Below are positions 18,393 to 26,491 of a stretch of 64,000 nucleotides of DNA, one piece after another. Below the pieces are notes generated by a model. The model ran no database searches, was not told the DNA's origin, and saw only the letters and a program-made list of their open reading frames with translations. Source of the stretch: Weissella cibaria KACC 11862 (GTDB lineage Bacteria; Bacillota; Bacilli; Lactobacillales; Lactobacillaceae); contig NZ_AEKT01000028.1 in NCBI RefSeq assembly GCF_000193635.1, positions 1-64,000 on the forward strand. The letters are read 5' to 3'. The position numbers and the translations under genes were made by a program. How positions within the stretch are numbered: position 1 is the first letter of the stretch; every line of letters starts with the position of its first letter.

Positions 18393-18878
18393 ATGGCAAG
18401 GAAGAGAACCATACCGGGTCAGTTAGTAACACACGCCGGTACTGTGCTTGCGTGGGGGTTATTCATTGCACCCGTTGTGTACTTTTTAGTAAGTATTGGC
18501 ATGGCAATTAGTAGCCACGGGCAACTATTTAATTTGGTCTGTTGGTTGATTAAAGGTATTTTAACGTTCAATTATATGGGCTTTTTCTCGTTGATTAGTA
18601 TCGGTATTGTCCTCATCGGTGTGATGAATTACCGGTTCGGTGACGATGCGATGCGTAACGGGGTGCCAAATGAAAACTGGGCAACTGTCACCGAGGAAGC
18701 ATTGCTAAAGGAACGCGCAGTTCAAAATTTTTATTTAGAATTACATGATCGTTATTCGCGTGTTTCCGAGTGGGTGATTGTGACGCCTGAAGATGACTTT
18801 GCACCTGGTGAAGTAGCAGAAGTGTACGGCCGCATTACAACGGCTGAACAGGAGGTGCAAGATGCGACACGAGATTGA
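18393..18878 (+). CDS. PgaD-like small membrane protein
   Basis: Membrane protein of 161 residues with two hydrophobic segments (about residues 14-38 and 62-80), the second ending in NYRFG, then a charged cytoplasmic tail. This layout (two TM helices, then an N-x-RF motif and a soluble tail) resembles PgaD, the partner of the poly-N-acetylglucosamine synthase PgaC. Similarity is topological and weak by eye. The encoded GT2 protein at 20957 is PgaC-like, which strengthens the call. Ribosome site GAGGAGAG. Its 3' end overlaps the next gene by 17 bases. No other function is evident. Confidence 0.55.
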   Translation: MARKRTIPGQLVTHAGTVLAWGLFIAPVVYFLVSIGMAISSHGQLFNLVCWLIKGILTFNYMGFFSLISIGIVLIGVMNYRFGDDAMRNGVPNENWATVTEEALLKERAVQNFYLELHDRYSRVSEWVIVTPEDDFAPGEVAEVYGRITTAEQEVQDATRD

Positions 18879-19560
18879 AATTGTAAGACTACAACAAATT
18901 CAGGAACAATTGCGTCAGATTCGTCATTTAAATCGACAGCAAATGCAACTGTTACGAAACTTTCATCATGATGTGATGGCACATTTACGACGTTGGCGCG
19001 TTCTGTTTGGGTTATTGGGCGCTTTATTAGCGTTTGTGATTTACATTGGATTACAGCTGGTGTTGACACAACTGACACCAGACCAATCAATGGTACATAT
19101 TATTCTAGGGTATGCCATGGTCATTATTTTTGGTTTCTTCATGGGCGTTGCTTTGGCCAGTAGCGCACTGCACGACTGGTTATATCAACGGGTGAGCGAT
19201 CATTTGTTGTGTGATGACCCGGTGATTTTGCCACAACTTTGGCAAAATTTAGCCATGGTGGAGCAGTTAGCAACTGCTTTGCGCCAGGACGACTTTTTAC
19301 CCGCTGATGTGCGTGAATCGGAAAGCGCGATTGCGTTAGTAATTTCTTATTTTGAACGCAATTTGACTTATTCACTGCCAGAAGCGCTGTATACATTAGC
19401 CGGTAATTTGCGGGTAGTTTTGCATCCTGATCTACGTAATGAAGTCGCGCAGCACCGGCGCTTCGTACGTCGATTACAGCTTGATTTGTCAGATGAACAA
19501 CAGACAATTAATGAGTTGTACACGTATCTGACGACTGCGCATCATCTGAACCGAATTTAG
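18862..19560 (+). CDS. Unknown two-TM protein with Q-rich coiled coil
   Basis: Protein of 232 residues that I do not recognise. Residues 1-35 are rich in Gln, Leu and Arg with heptad spacing (a short coiled coil is likely). Two hydrophobic helices follow (about 47-69 and 78-100), with an acidic stretch between. The C-terminal 130 residues are soluble and mostly helical. Strong ribosome site AGGAGGT inside the previous gene implies translational coupling with the PgaD-like protein, so a shared membrane complex is plausible (inference). Confidence 0.8.
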   Translation: MRHEIEIVRLQQIQEQLRQIRHLNRQQMQLLRNFHHDVMAHLRRWRVLFGLLGALLAFVIYIGLQLVLTQLTPDQSMVHIILGYAMVIIFGFFMGVALASSALHDWLYQRVSDHLLCDDPVILPQLWQNLAMVEQLATALRQDDFLPADVRESESAIALVISYFERNLTYSLPEALYTLAGNLRVVLHPDLRNEVAQHRRFVRRLQLDLSDEQQTINELYTYLTTAHHLNRI

Positions 19561-19583
19561 ATTAGAGATAGAAAGAGGCAAAC

Positions 19584-20960
19584 ATGAAGGTTGTTATTGT
19601 TGGTGCCTCACATGCGGGTATTGCAGCGGCACAACGTGTGGTTGCGAAATACACGGATGCCGAGGTGACTTTGATTGATAGGCGAACGACCCATCTTTCC
19701 TTTATTGGGGCGGGCGCCCACATGTATTTGAATGGTGAAATTGAGTCGCCTGCTGCGACTGACTATTGCGAAGATGAACAATTGCAAACATTGGGTGTTG
19801 ACTTACGGTTAGGCGTCAATGTGCTGTCACTGGATGCTGATCAGCGGTTGCTCAGTTTAGAGGCTGTGGAAACGGGCGAACAAACAACGCTCCGGTATGA
19901 TCGGCTGATCTTAGCAACTGGCTCAACCCCGAGAATTCCGGCGGTCCCCGGCTTTGAGAGTAAGCACGTCCATTTATTGAAGCGTGTTGATGATGTCATC
20001 GCGTTACGTCAAGCGTTAGATAACGCAAAGGATGTTGCCAACCAACAGGTAATTGTGCTTGGTGGTGGGTTAGCGGGAACGGAAGCTGCCATGGCAATGC
20101 GAAATGCTGGTGCCAAAGTGACGTTATTACATAATCACGATAGCTTGGCATCCGGCTATTTTGATCACGATTTTTCAGAACGACTTGCCGAGTTGTTGAT
20201 TGCACACGGAATTGACGTGGTTACGAATGTTGATGTGCGACGGATGGAGGATGTGGCCGACCGTGGCGTGGTGATTGAAACAGCCGTTGATACCTATGCG
20301 GCGAATGAGGTGATTGTGACAATTGGCATGCTTGCTAACACGATGACCGTTGGTGATGAAGTCACGATTGGTGTCAATCGCTCAGCAGTTGTTGATGAGT
20401 ATATGTATACAACGAATCCATATATTTTAGCGGTTGGTGATGCAGCCACTTCAAAAAATCCCCAGTTGCAGGAAAATTGGTCCATCATGCACGCATCTGG
20501 TGCCGTGCGCCAAGGTATTTTGGCAGCTGAAAATTTGCTTGAAAAGCGGATTAGCTCACCGGGAAGCCAAGCGGCGTACGGTGTGAAATTATTTGATTGG
20601 TTCTTTATGCGGGTTGGCGTGACGGCTGATAGTGCCCGCTTTGTGAACCGCGCAGTTGCTGAGTATGTTCTTGAGACGGATCAAGTGGCTGACTATATGG
20701 TAGCTGATAATGATAATGCTCATATTTGGATTAAAGTTATTTTTGACCCGGCAACTCACGTGTTACTTGGGGTGCAAATGCAATCCAAGCGAGATTTTAC
20801 TGAGATGTTTAACATGATGGCTGTGGCGTTAAATCATCAAGTAACTTTGGAAGATTTAGCGTTTAGCGATATGATGTTTGAACCGCATGCCAATACGCCA
20901 CTGAATTTTTTGTCAGATGTCGCATTACGGGCGCTAGATGAAAACGAGGCACGTTCATGA
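19584..20960 (+). CDS. Pyridine nucleotide-disulfide oxidoreductase lacking redox Cys
   Basis: Flavoprotein of 458 residues in the NADH oxidase/NADH peroxidase/CoA-disulfide reductase family. FAD motif VVIVGASHAGIAAA (3-16), NAD motif IVLGGGLAGTEAAMA (157-171), second FAD motif ILAVGDA (281-287) and the C-terminal dimerisation domain are all present. The redox-active cysteine (SCG near position 42 in the family) is missing: residues 39-44 read SFIGAG. The protein should not form the Cys-sulfenic acid intermediate, so H2O2 release, or a binding role, is more likely than water-forming oxidase or peroxidase activity. It sits inside the PgaC/PgaD-like operon and its stop overlaps the glycosyltransferase start (ATGA). 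Confidence 0.85.
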   Translation: MKVVIVGASHAGIAAAQRVVAKYTDAEVTLIDRRTTHLSFIGAGAHMYLNGEIESPAATDYCEDEQLQTLGVDLRLGVNVLSLDADQRLLSLEAVETGEQTTLRYDRLILATGSTPRIPAVPGFESKHVHLLKRVDDVIALRQALDNAKDVANQQVIVLGGGLAGTEAAMAMRNAGAKVTLLHNHDSLASGYFDHDFSERLAELLIAHGIDVVTNVDVRRMEDVADRGVVIETAVDTYAANEVIVTIGMLANTMTVGDEVTIGVNRSAVVDEYMYTTNPYILAVGDAATSKNPQLQENWSIMHASGAVRQGILAAENLLEKRISSPGSQAAYGVKLFDWFFMRVGVTADSARFVNRAVAEYVLETDQVADYMVADNDNAHIWIKVIFDPATHVLLGVQMQSKRDFTEMFNMMAVALNHQVTLEDLAFSDMMFEPHANTPLNFLSDVALRALDENEARS

Positions 20961-22213
20961 TGGTATTTAATCGGGCGGTTCTTGTTCTAATTGTGGCGTT
21001 TGTATTTACGCCAGTGATTGCGGGAATCGTACGTTTTATAGAAGATTTGCGTTTTGATAAGCAAGTGGCACGGCGGACGGCACGCATGACGACGGGAGCA
21101 CAACCGCTTGTGTCAATTGTATTGCCTTTTGCAGGGGATGTAGACCGCTTGCAGCGCCAACTTGATCTCATGCAAGCCTCATTGACGTACCAACGCTATG
21201 AAGTGTTGGTAATGGTTTCGGCCGAAACGACCGCTACTTTACGCCGTTTGCGTCAAATTGTCGCACAAAATACGACAATGCGTGTGATTGAATTTACGGA
21301 GACAACGAATGTCGCTAATTTATTGTCGCAAGGTGCAATGTTTAGTCGTGGTGAGTTTGTGTTGACACTACCCATAAATGGGGTAGTCAGTGGGAATTCC
21401 TTGGAAGAAACATTGGCGCTGTTTATGACAGATATCAACGGTATTCCGGCGGCACGCGTTGGGGCCGTGATGCTTGAAACGTTACCGCGTCGTGCTGATA
21501 ATTTTGCAACGACGATTGCACAAATGGATGCGGCTGTTGAGTTAGCCGCCGATCGACGGAAACAAGCGTTCCATGATGTGATGATTCGGGTTGAAAAAGA
21601 GGCCATTATGTATCGTCGTACGGCGTTGCTGGCGATTGGGCTTTGGCGTTCAAATCGGATTGGTGCTGAGACCGATTTATTCTGGCGGTTGCAACTGCGT
21701 GGCTGGGTTGTACGGTATAACACGTTTGCAACAAGTACCCGGTTAACACCGCCACGGTTGCGTGGCTGGATGGCTGAACGATTCATTTGGACCGCGGCCG
21801 TGATTGAAAATTTGTTTGCCCATAGTCGCGACATTGTTTTTCAACCGATTAGATATCGGCGGGTGGTTCGCTTGTGGCTTGGCGAGTGGATTATGTTGGC
21901 TTGGTCTTGGTATATGACGGCATTGATTTTGTGGGGTGTTTATTTATTGATCACCATTCACACGCCTGAAATTGTCTACATTGTGGCAACGAGTGGGGCA
22001 ATTTTGCTGTTTGTCCAATTCGTTGTGGGAATGTTACAACTGATTGTTGCGATAAATTATCGGCGACATAAGGGGCTACCTAATCACTTTGTCTGGCGTG
22101 TGGGGTGGTTTGCCTGGGCTAATTGGTGGATTACAGCACTTTTCAAGACCGTTGCAACCGGCAAGGTGATTTACAATATGCTATTTGATCCTGAGACGCG
22201 AGCCTATGATTAA
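20957..22213 (+). CDS. PgaC-like GT2 glycosyltransferase, catalytic motifs degenerate
   Basis: Membrane GT2-fold protein of 418 residues: one N-terminal TM helix (4-26), a cytoplasmic GT-A domain (50-290), then about four C-terminal TM segments (312-332, 338-366, 380-400). The order and spacing match PgaC/IcaA-type poly-N-acetylglucosamine synthases, with conserved structural parts such as QPLVSIVLPF, YRRTALLAIGLW and FWRLQLRGW. But the catalytic motifs are replaced: the N-D-G-S-x-D site reads SAETTA (88-93), the D-x-D site reads LPINGV (138-143), the T-E-D base reads GAE (236-238), and QxxRW reads ERFIW (274-278). It looks like a pseudo-glycosyltransferase. The frame is intact, so it is kept, not decayed. 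Alternative: a GT2 subfamily with unusual catalytic residues. Confidence 0.75.
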   Translation: MMVFNRAVLVLIVAFVFTPVIAGIVRFIEDLRFDKQVARRTARMTTGAQPLVSIVLPFAGDVDRLQRQLDLMQASLTYQRYEVLVMVSAETTATLRRLRQIVAQNTTMRVIEFTETTNVANLLSQGAMFSRGEFVLTLPINGVVSGNSLEETLALFMTDINGIPAARVGAVMLETLPRRADNFATTIAQMDAAVELAADRRKQAFHDVMIRVEKEAIMYRRTALLAIGLWRSNRIGAETDLFWRLQLRGWVVRYNTFATSTRLTPPRLRGWMAERFIWTAAVIENLFAHSRDIVFQPIRYRRVVRLWLGEWIMLAWSWYMTALILWGVYLLITIHTPEIVYIVATSGAILLFVQFVVGMLQLIVAINYRRHKGLPNHFVWRVGWFAWANWWITALFKTVATGKVIYNMLFDPETRAYD

Positions 22214-22256
22214 GCTGCTTTGAATTTTGAAATATGTTAAAAAGAGAGTGAGACAA

Positions 22257-22363
22257 AAGGTGCTTTGGACCCGATAATAACGTTGTTTGCCCCGCTTATG
22301 CCTTGGAGCGTAGCGTAGCGGTATGAGTGGGGCAAATGGCGTTATATTAAGGGTTCAGCCTTT
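22257..22363. repeat. Long imperfect inverted repeat (hairpin element)
   Basis: A 35-base arm from 22269 (ACCCGATAATAACG...TTTGCCCCGC) pairs with 22320-22354 (...GTGGGGCAAAT...GGGT) around a 17-base loop holding GCGTAGCGTAGC. An outer short helix (AAAGG/CCTTT) extends it to about 22257-22363. No reading frame fits. It could be a small non-autonomous element or a folded RNA. Confidence 0.7.
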
Positions 22364-22376
22364 CGAAACACGTTTA

Positions 22377-22454
22377 AAAGCCGCCAATCCTCCGATTTTA
22401 AATCGGGAGATTGGCGGCTTTTGAGGCTGAGACAGAAATTTCTGTCCCAGCCTC
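22377..22454. terminator. Double hairpin, bidirectional terminator
   Basis: First hairpin 22377-22422: AAGCCGCCAATC pairs with GATTGGCGGCTT around CCGATTTTAAATCGG, with T-runs on both sides. Second hairpin 22423-22454: GAGGCTGAGACAGAA pairs with TTCTGTCCCAGCCTC, then TTTATTT. They separate the converging glycosyltransferase operon and the minus-strand GNAT gene. Both hairpin types have relatives near 3942-4018. Confidence 0.8.
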
Positions 22455-22459
22455 TTTAT

Positions 22460-22930
22460 TTATTGATATAGATAGAATTGGATAATTTGACGACCAAATA
22501 AATCGACATAGGTCCCTTGTTGGGTAAAACCGACCTTTTCAAGGACCCTAAGTGATCCGATGTTATCTGCTAGAACATCAGCCCAAAGCGTGAAGTGAGG
22601 GGGAAGCTGTGCAATGAAGGCTGTTACGACATCCGTCATAATGCCATGTCCCCAGAAAGCAGGTGCCAAGAAGTACGCAATATCTGCTTCATTAACAAGT
22701 GGCTCACCTAGTTCATTCGCCCGCTGGTAGGCAACGACGCTACCTTGGGGCGTGCCGTCGATGAGAATTGCCGCTTGGTATGTTTGGTAAAGATCATTTT
22801 CAAACGCTTGTTGCTGACTAGCTGTCGATTTTGCGTCAATCCCAATTGCTGTTGCAATTGCGGGTGTGGTGATGAGTGCTTGGTAAGCTGGGAAATCAGC
22901 CAGTTGCCAAGGCCGTAAGTCGAATGTCAT
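22460..22930 (-). CDS. GNAT-family N-acetyltransferase, RimJ/RimL-like
   Basis: Acetyl-CoA-dependent acetyltransferase, 156 residues. Starts LRPWQLADFPAYQ as in RimJ/RimL proteins; the acetyl-CoA region contains ADIAYFLAPAFWGHGIMTDVV near residues 83-103, and the family ending DNIGSLRVLEKVGFTQQGTY near residues 122-141. The substrate cannot be told from sequence. A ribosome site AAAGGAG is upstream on the minus strand. The gene converges with the glycosyltransferase operon and diverges from lysP. Confidence 0.88.
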   Translation of the reverse strand: MTFDLRPWQLADFPAYQALITTPAIATAIGIDAKSTASQQQAFENDLYQTYQAAILIDGTPQGSVVAYQRANELGEPLVNEADIAYFLAPAFWGHGIMTDVVTAFIAQLPPHFTLWADVLADNIGSLRVLEKVGFTQQGTYVDLFGRQIIQFYLYQ

Positions 22931-22987
22931 GGGGGCTCCTTTAGGATATAATTGTCTTTATTCTAACATGCTTCACAAAATGGTCCC

Positions 22988-23016
22988 TTGACGACATGCT
23001 CAAAATTGGCTATAGT
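22988..23016 (+). promoter_or_regulatory. Promoter of the lysP leader
   Basis: TTGACG (22988-22993), 17-base spacer, TATAGT (23011-23016); near-consensus and placed about 20 bases before the first riboswitch helix. Confidence 0.75.
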
Positions 23017-23036
23017 TAATCCATAAATTGAATATG

Positions 23037-23220
23037 ACATAGAGGTCGCAACCAACAAGAGTACTTAGCTAAGTCGGCAGACAGCGCGGTTAAGGAAAGG
23101 GAAGGTTGCCGAAATGTGTTTTGTGGCAATGAAACACGTTGGTCTAGACGTGAACAACGGTTAGACTGTCGCAGCAAAATCTGTCGGCTGCGGAGCGCTA
23201 TCGACAACACTAAAGACTAC
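23037..23220 (+). promoter_or_regulatory. Lysine riboswitch (L box)
   Basis: Conserved L-box elements occur in order: AGAGGTCGCAACC (23041-23053), AAGAGTA, AAGGAAAGGGAAGGTTGCCGAA (from about 23092), the long P3-like helix AATGTGTTTTGTGGCAATGAAACACGTT, the P4 helix GGTCTAGACG...GGTTAGACT, and CTGTCGCAGCAAAATCTG with GGCTGCGGAGCGCTATC at about 23165-23201. It lies between a strong promoter and a terminator and precedes a lysine permease, so lysine should turn the gene off. Confidence 0.88.
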
Positions 23221-23227
23221 CAATTAT

Positions 23228-23268
23228 GGTCCCTAGTTTATGCGATGGTATAAGCTAGGGATTTTTTC
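23228..23268 (+). terminator. Riboswitch-controlled terminator
   Basis: TCCCTAGTTTA pairs with TATAAGCTAGGGA and is followed by TTTTTT, 40 bases before the lysP start. Confidence 0.85.
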
Positions 23269-23306
23269 GTTATTAGTGCGATTAGGCCTCTCATTTAGGA
23301 GGAGTT

Positions 23307-24779
23307 ATGTCAGAAGAAACACAACAACCAGGTGCGTTGAAGCGAACGATGAAGACGCGTCACCTGTCGATGATTGCCTTAGGTGGCACCATCGGTACCG
23401 GACTGTTCGTTGCCTCAGGTGCGACGGTTGCACAAGCAGGGCCGTTCGGTGCGCTAACCTCATACGCTGTGATTGGTTTGATGGTTTACTTCCTAATGAC
23501 AAGTTTAGGCGAGATGGCAACGTATATGCCAGTATCAGGATCTTTTTCAACTTATGCAGATCGCTTCGTTGATCCTGCCTTCGGATTTGCCATGGGCTGG
23601 AACTATTGGTTTAATTGGGCCATCACTGTTGCCGTGGAAGCCGCAACAGTTGGTGTCGTGATGGGCTACTGGTTACCGCATGTGCCAACTTGGATTTGGT
23701 CAGCCATTGTCTTAGCGTTGATTACAGTAATTAATCTTATGTCCGCTAAGTCATATGCTGAAACAGAGTTTTGGATGGCAACAATTAAGGTTGTTGCAGT
23801 TATTGCGTTCTTGATTATTGGAGTCGCTACGATTTTTGGGATCATGTCTTATCATCCTGATGTGGCCCGAAACTTGTCTGCCGGTGGTAACCACGGTTTC
23901 GTTGGTGGTTTCGGGGGAATGTTAGCCGTCTTCATGGTTGCTGGTTTCTCATTCCAAGGAACGGAAATGGTCGGGATTACGGCTGGTGAGTCGGAAACGC
24001 CTGAAACCTCAGTGCCAACGGCGATTAAGCAAGTATTCTGGCGCATTCTATTGTTCTACATCTTGGCCATTTTCATTATTGGTGCATTGCTCTTCTACAA
24101 GAACCCAGCTTTGTTGCACTCAAGTGAAACGAACATTGCCGTATCACCGTTTACATTGGTCTTTAAGCAAGCTGGTCTTGCTGGGGCGGCCTCATTGATG
24201 AATGCCGTGATTTTGACCTCAGTCATTTCATCAGCCAATTCGGGCGTCTATGCCTCAACACGTATGTTGTACGCGATGGCCCAAGAAGGTAAGGCACCAA
24301 AGATTTTCGGTCGCGTGAACATTAACACGGGTATTCCGGTACCTGCATTGTTAGCGACGGTTGCGGTTGGCTTGCTGACATTCGTCACATCGGTCTTTGG
24401 ACCAGGCATCTACTACTACTTGGTCGCCGCTTCTGGATTGACTGGTTTCATTGCTTGGATTGGAATCGCCATTTCACACTATCGTTTCCGTCGGGCATTT
24501 GTTGCACAAGGACGTGATATTAAGAAGTTACGTTATCATGCAAAGTGGTTCCCAGTCGGACCAATTTTGGCCTTAGTATTGTCAATTGTCGTCGTTGTTG
24601 GTCAAGATTTGGCATCATTCCAAGGGTCAATTTCACACTGGAATTGGTCCGGTATTATCACGACGTATATGTCAGTACCATTGTTCTTGGCACTTTACTT
24701 TGGTTACAAATTCAAGCACAAGACAAAGTTGCGTAAGCTAACTGAGGTGGATTTGGATACAGATGCACGTCAATCATAA
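23307..24779 (+). CDS. lysP: Lysine-specific permease
   Basis: Amino-acid/proton symporter of the APC superfamily, 490 residues with about 12 TM segments. The start KRTMKTRHLSMIALGGTIGTGLF is the amino-acid permease signature; SFQGTEMVGITAGESETP (near residue 215) and SSANSGVYASTRMLY (near residue 311) match LysP. The upstream lysine riboswitch fixes the substrate more firmly than the protein alone. Start ATG follows AGGAGGAG. A single-gene unit; a terminator follows. Confidence 0.92.
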   Translation: MSEETQQPGALKRTMKTRHLSMIALGGTIGTGLFVASGATVAQAGPFGALTSYAVIGLMVYFLMTSLGEMATYMPVSGSFSTYADRFVDPAFGFAMGWNYWFNWAITVAVEAATVGVVMGYWLPHVPTWIWSAIVLALITVINLMSAKSYAETEFWMATIKVVAVIAFLIIGVATIFGIMSYHPDVARNLSAGGNHGFVGGFGGMLAVFMVAGFSFQGTEMVGITAGESETPETSVPTAIKQVFWRILLFYILAIFIIGALLFYKNPALLHSSETNIAVSPFTLVFKQAGLAGAASLMNAVILTSVISSANSGVYASTRMLYAMAQEGKAPKIFGRVNINTGIPVPALLATVAVGLLTFVTSVFGPGIYYYLVAASGLTGFIAWIGIAISHYRFRRAFVAQGRDIKKLRYHAKWFPVGPILALVLSIVVVVGQDLASFQGSISHWNWSGIITTYMSVPLFLALYFGYKFKHKTKLRKLTEVDLDTDARQS

Positions 24780-24791
24780 ATAAGTGAGTTC

Positions 24792-24836
24792 TAAACCGCC
24801 TGGCATGTTTCAAATCATGCCGGGCGGTTTTTCTTT
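24792..24836 (+). terminator. Intrinsic terminator after lysP
   Basis: AACCGCCTGGCATG pairs with CATGCCGGGCGGTT, followed by TTTCTTT. Confidence 0.85.
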
Positions 24837-24882
24837 GTCTAATTGATGTCTATTATATGCAACATGATTCGAACAAAAAATG

Positions 24883-24911
24883 TGTACAAAAAAAGTGAAA
24901 AATAGTACAAT
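24883..24911 (+). promoter_or_regulatory. Promoter of pyk
   Basis: TGTACA (24883-24888), 17 bases, TACAAT (24906-24911), in A-rich context, 57 bases before the start codon. Confidence 0.6.
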
Positions 24912-24967
24912 AAATGACAGTTAGGTAGATACACTATCAACACAAAACGAAGGAGATTTTTCAGATC

Positions 24968-26389
24968 ATGAAGAAGACCAAGATTGTTTCAACGCTTGGA
25001 CCAGCTAGTTCTGACGTCGAGACTATTACGAAGTTAATCGAGTCAGGTGCCAACGTTGTACGTTTCAACTTCTCACACGGAGACCACGAGGAACACTTGG
25101 GTCGTATGAACGCTGTGCGCGAAGCCGAGAAGATTTCAGGTAAGACTGTAGGATTCTTGTTGGACACTAAGGGTGCTGAAATCCGTACGACTGTTCAAGA
25201 GCCAGGTAAGATTGAGTTCAACATCGGTGATGTTGTTCGCATCTCAATGGATTCATCTCTTGAAGGTACTAAGGAAAAGGTTGCCGTAACTTACCCAGGT
25301 TTGTTCGACGATGTTAAGGTTGGCGGACACGTGTTGTTCGACGACGGTAAGATTGACATGTTGATCACTGAAAAGGACGAAGCTAACCGCGAATTGGTTA
25401 CTGAAGTTCAAAACCACGGTTTGTTGGGATCACGTAAGGGTGTTAACGCACCTGGTGTTTCAATCAACTTGCCAGGTATCACTGAAAAGGATGCCGATGA
25501 CATCCGCTTTGGTTTGGAACAAGGTATCCAATACATCGCCGCTTCATTCGTACGTAAGCCTTCAGACGTTGAAGACATCCGTGCTTTGTTGGTAGAAGCT
25601 GGTAAGGAAGATGTTATGATCTTCCCTAAGATCGAATCTCAAGAAGGTATCGACAACTTTGCCGAAATCTTGAAGGTTTCTGATGGTTTGATGATTGCTC
25701 GTGGAGACATGGGTGTTGAAATTCCAGCAGAAAACGTGCCTTTGGTACAAAAGGACTTGATCCGCATGATGAACGCTGCTGGTAAGCCAGTTATTACGGC
25801 TACTGACATGTTGGATTCAATGCAAGAAAACCCACGTCCTACACGTGCCGAAGCTTCTGACGTTGCCAACGCCGTATTTGACGGAACTGACGCTACGATG
25901 TTGTCAGGTGAGTCAGCTAACGGTGCATACCCAGTTGCTGCTGTTGCTACGATGGCCCGTATCGATGAAAAGGCAGAAACTGCTTTGGCATTGAACGGTC
26001 GTCACATAAACAACTTTGACGCTACTGACGTTACTGAATCAGTTGCCGCTGCTGTTGCTACGGCTGCAGCAAACTTGAACGTTAAGGCTATCGTTGCCGC
26101 AACGACTTCAGGTTACACTGCAAAGATGATTTCAAAGTACCGTCCTAACGCCGACATCTTGGCATTGACTTTCGACGAGCGTGTACAACGTTCATTGACG
26201 GTTTACTGGGGTGTACAACCAGTTATCTCAGAAGCAGTGGACAACACTGATGCTTTGATTGACTTGGCTAAGAAGGAAGTTGTTGCTGCAGGTTTGGCAG
26301 AAAAGGGTGATACTATCATCGTTACTGCAGGTATTCCTGTAACGACTTCAGGTACGACTAACTTGATGACGATCGTTACGGTCGACTAA
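24968..26389 (+). CDS. pyk: Pyruvate kinase
   Basis: Converts phosphoenolpyruvate and ADP to pyruvate and ATP in glycolysis. 473 residues, covering the TIM barrel, B domain and C-terminal domain without the extra PEP-utiliser-like domain of Bacillus Pyk. Motifs: KIVSTLGPAS, VRFNFSHGDHEEH, DTKGAEIRT, the signature MIFPKIESQEGIDNF near residue 218 with catalytic Lys, and ARGDMGVEIP. Codon use is strongly biased (AAG, AAC, GGT, TTG), as for a highly expressed gene. Ribosome site AAGGAGA; monocistronic between two terminators. Confidence 0.97.
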   Translation: MKKTKIVSTLGPASSDVETITKLIESGANVVRFNFSHGDHEEHLGRMNAVREAEKISGKTVGFLLDTKGAEIRTTVQEPGKIEFNIGDVVRISMDSSLEGTKEKVAVTYPGLFDDVKVGGHVLFDDGKIDMLITEKDEANRELVTEVQNHGLLGSRKGVNAPGVSINLPGITEKDADDIRFGLEQGIQYIAASFVRKPSDVEDIRALLVEAGKEDVMIFPKIESQEGIDNFAEILKVSDGLMIARGDMGVEIPAENVPLVQKDLIRMMNAAGKPVITATDMLDSMQENPRPTRAEASDVANAVFDGTDATMLSGESANGAYPVAAVATMARIDEKAETALALNGRHINNFDATDVTESVAAAVATAAANLNVKAIVAATTSGYTAKMISKYRPNADILALTFDERVQRSLTVYWGVQPVISEAVDNTDALIDLAKKEVVAAGLAEKGDTIIVTAGIPVTTSGTTNLMTIVTVD

Positions 26390-26406
26390 TTAGTTAGTTG
26401 TTAATT

Positions 26407-26445
26407 AAGAACGAGAGATACTTGTTATCTCCCGTTCTTTTTTTA
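26407..26445 (+). terminator. Intrinsic terminator after pyk
   Basis: AAGAACGAGAGATA pairs with TATCTCCCGTTCTT, followed by TTTTT. Confidence 0.88.
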
Positions 26446-26491
26446 TGTTATTCTTTAGGTAATACTAATACGAATTGATGAGGAAAAGCTG

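Noticed and set aside
20957-22213. Glycosyltransferase as a decayed pseudogene
   Set aside because: The frame is full length with intact TM segments and coupling to neighbours; only the catalytic motifs differ.
22214-22459. Insertion sequence
   Set aside because: No transposase frame and no target duplication seen; only inverted repeats and terminator-like hairpins.
23240-23572. A 110-codon frame overlapping the lysP leader and start
   Set aside because: Arg/Cys-rich composition, overlaps the terminator, ribosome site and lysP in another frame.
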